Shown here: positions 15,734 through 17,019 of the stretch, piece after piece
Position numbering within the stretch: the stretch's first letter is position 1
Layout of the letters: every line of letters starts with the position of its first letter
Origin: Phycisphaerae bacterium
GTDB lineage: Bacteria; Planctomycetota; Phycisphaerae; UBA1845
Direction: 5' to 3'
Length of the DNA: 17,019 bases
Assembly (NCBI GenBank): GCA_021604825.1
Contig: BQJS01000097.1
Location: 1 to 17,019 of the forward strand
Program-made: the position numbers and the translations under genes
Notes under the pieces: model-generated
Databases searched by the model: none
Seen by the model: the letters and a program-made list of their open reading frames with translations, nothing else
Told to the model about the DNA's origin: nothing

Positions 15734-15757
15734 CAGGTGCGGCGAGCCGCACCCTAC
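15734..15757. repeat. REP-like palindrome at the 3' end of the phosphorylase gene
   Basis: A 24-base element, CAGGTGCGGCGAGCCGCACC plus CTAC, forming an 8-bp stem (GGTGCGGC / GCCGCACC) with a 2-base loop. Two bases differ from the arm at 13845-13868. On the minus strand it begins GTAGGG, and that TAG (15754-15756) is the stop codon of the alpha-glucan phosphorylase. Confidence 0.85.
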
Positions 15758-17019
15758 GCCCATTGGATTAGGTTTAGGTTGTATTGGTCGGAGACGTCAG
15801 GCATCTTTGGCAGAACCCTTACCGCGAAAGCGTGTTCGCCGCTTCGGTGGCAGGGGAGTTCGCCTATGAAGTGACCAATGCCGTCTCCGTTCTTGGATTC
15901 CAGCGACATGGTCACGACCTCGCCTTCCTCGATGGTGCCGTTGGCTGGTTTTGGACCGTGGTACAGTTGGACCGACACCTCATCGGGATTCACATCGCCG
16001 AGTCGCACCGACGCTTTAACCTTCATGTTTGAACCCACCTTCACGTCGCCGCCGTTGACCGCGTCGAACGATTCGATGGCCACGTTCTTCCATTGGTTGG
16101 CGATGCGTGTTTTCCACTCAGCCAATTGCTTGGCGGCTTCGAATTTCTCCTCGGTCAGGTGGATGCCATTTTTCATCGCGGGGACGTATAGCCGGTTGAC
16201 GTATTCGCGAACCATGCGGGCGGCGCTGAATTGCGCGGTGCAGCTACGCATGGATTCCTTCATGCGGGCGATCCACTTGCGCGGCAGACCGTCGGCTGAC
16301 CTGTCGTAGAATTCCGGGATGATCTCGCGCTCAAGCGTTTCGTAGATCGATTCGCTTTCGACCTGATCTTGATATTCGGCACTGTCGTAGATGCGATCGT
16401 CACCGATGGTCCAACCGTTGTGTCCCGCATACGCCTCCGCCCACCAACCGTCCAGCACCGAGAAGTTGATGCCGCCGTTTGGTGCGACCTTCATGCCGCT
16501 GGTGCCGCTGGCTTCGAGCGGTTTGGTTGGCGTGTTCATCCAGACGTCCACGCCTTGCACCAGGAAGCGGGCGATGGCCATGTTGTAGTTTTCGATGAAA
16601 ACAAATCGCGAGTGCAGGTTCGAATTACGCGCGAACTGGACGAGTCGCTTGATCAGTTCCTTGCCGAGATTGTCGCGCGGATGGGCTTTGCCTGCGAAGA
16701 CGAATTGTACGGGTCGGTCGGTACTCGAAATAATCTTGAGCAGTCGCTTCTCGTCGGTCAGCAGGAGCGTCGCGCGCTTATACGGGGCGAAACGCCTGGC
16801 GAACCCGATGGTCAGTGCCTCCGGATTGAGCAGTTCATCAGTCTCAGCCACCCTTGTCGGTGAGGCACCTCGGTTGATCGCCTGTTTGCGCAGGTGTGCC
16901 CTTGCAGCGACGACGAGTTGTTCGCGTCGGCGTTCGTGGGCGAGCCAAAGTTCGGCGTCGGGAATGTCGTCGACGAGGTTCCAAATGTCGCCATCGTCGG
17001 GGTTCTCTGTCCATGTGGG
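15754..17019 (-). CDS. glgP: Alpha-glucan (glycogen) phosphorylase, C-terminal part; runs off the window
   Basis: Releases glucose-1-phosphate from the ends of glycogen or maltodextrin with phosphate and pyridoxal phosphate, in the cytosol. 421 codons are visible and the frame is open to the last base, beginning PTWTENPDDGDIWNLVDDIP, so the N-terminal half lies beyond 17019; the GTG at 16851 is internal. Family landmarks are LTIGFARRFAPYKRATLL (residues 69-86 of the visible part) and FVFIENYNMAIARFLVQG. In KPLEASGTSGMKVAPNGGIN, the Lys at visible residue 177 should carry the cofactor. The spacing and wording match the bacterial/archaeal alpha-glucan phosphorylase group (TIGR02094) rather than the muscle/E. 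coli type. The last 90 residues form a beta-rich domain ending NLIQWA. The stop lies inside the REP-like element. Confidence 0.94.
   Translation of the reverse strand, partial: PTWTENPDDGDIWNLVDDIPDAELWLAHERRREQLVVAARAHLRKQAINRGASPTRVAETDELLNPEALTIGFARRFAPYKRATLLLTDEKRLLKIISSTDRPVQFVFAGKAHPRDNLGKELIKRLVQFARNSNLHSRFVFIENYNMAIARFLVQGVDVWMNTPTKPLEASGTSGMKVAPNGGINFSVLDGWWAEAYAGHNGWTIGDDRIYDSAEYQDQVESESIYETLEREIIPEFYDRSADGLPRKWIARMKESMRSCTAQFSAARMVREYVNRLYVPAMKNGIHLTEEKFEAAKQLAEWKTRIANQWKNVAIESFDAVNGGDVKVGSNMKVKASVRLGDVNPDEVSVQLYHGPKPANGTIEEGEVVTMSLESKNGDGIGHFIGELPCHRSGEHAFAVRVLPKMPDVSDQYNLNLIQWA

Noticed and set aside
16812..16994. A separate short minus-strand gene upstream of the phosphorylase, with the phosphorylase starting at 16851.
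   Set aside because: The phosphorylase frame is open from 15754 to the window edge and its upstream residues fit the family, so 16851 is internal and the short frame is a shadow.

Overview
The window looks like a chromosome segment from a planctomycete, probably Phycisphaerae or a near relative. This rests on three things. The propeller protein at 12369-13793 ends in a GDLDNDGDVD / DFDMDGDVD dockerin-like pair. Two small membrane proteins end in CxxCGY...CPECG ribbons. Gene 3' ends carry many GTAGGGTG-type palindromes. All three are typical of that phylum as I recall it; no rRNA or tRNA is present to confirm it. No phage, integrase, CRISPR or transposase gene is visible.

The left third (1-4942) is an aspartate-family amino acid locus on the + strand. 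It holds homoserine dehydrogenase, an alkaline-phosphatase-superfamily gene annotated as phosphoglycerate mutase that overlaps it by 4 bases, an unrecognised 217-residue protein, and aspartate kinase. The overlap and context suggest that the mutase-like protein is the missing homoserine kinase. The locus would then cover the aspartate phosphorylation, aspartate-semialdehyde reduction and homoserine phosphorylation steps.

The middle (4943-10108) holds mostly single genes: a membrane-anchored staphylococcal-nuclease-type protein, a secreted S46 dipeptidyl peptidase on the minus strand, an NAD(P)H-dependent FMN reductase, a small exported unknown protein, and a secreted cyclophilin peptidyl-prolyl isomerase on the minus strand.

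The right part (10347-17019) holds an MFS transporter fused to a PlsC-type acyltransferase, the exported beta-propeller/dockerin protein, three small Cys-rich or zinc-ribbon membrane proteins, and the C-terminal part of an alpha-glucan phosphorylase on the minus strand that runs off the window edge.

The most unusual signal is a set of REP-like palindromes at gene 3' ends. Their conserved GTAGGG foot supplies the in-frame TAG stop of four genes (ending at 5842, 13793, 15119 and 15754). One element, at 15098-15122, fills the whole gap between two convergent genes. A second palindrome family forms a 23-bp inverted pair at 4958-5092. No gap between genes exceeds about 280 bases, and apart from the repeats and one hairpin I see little in the gaps.
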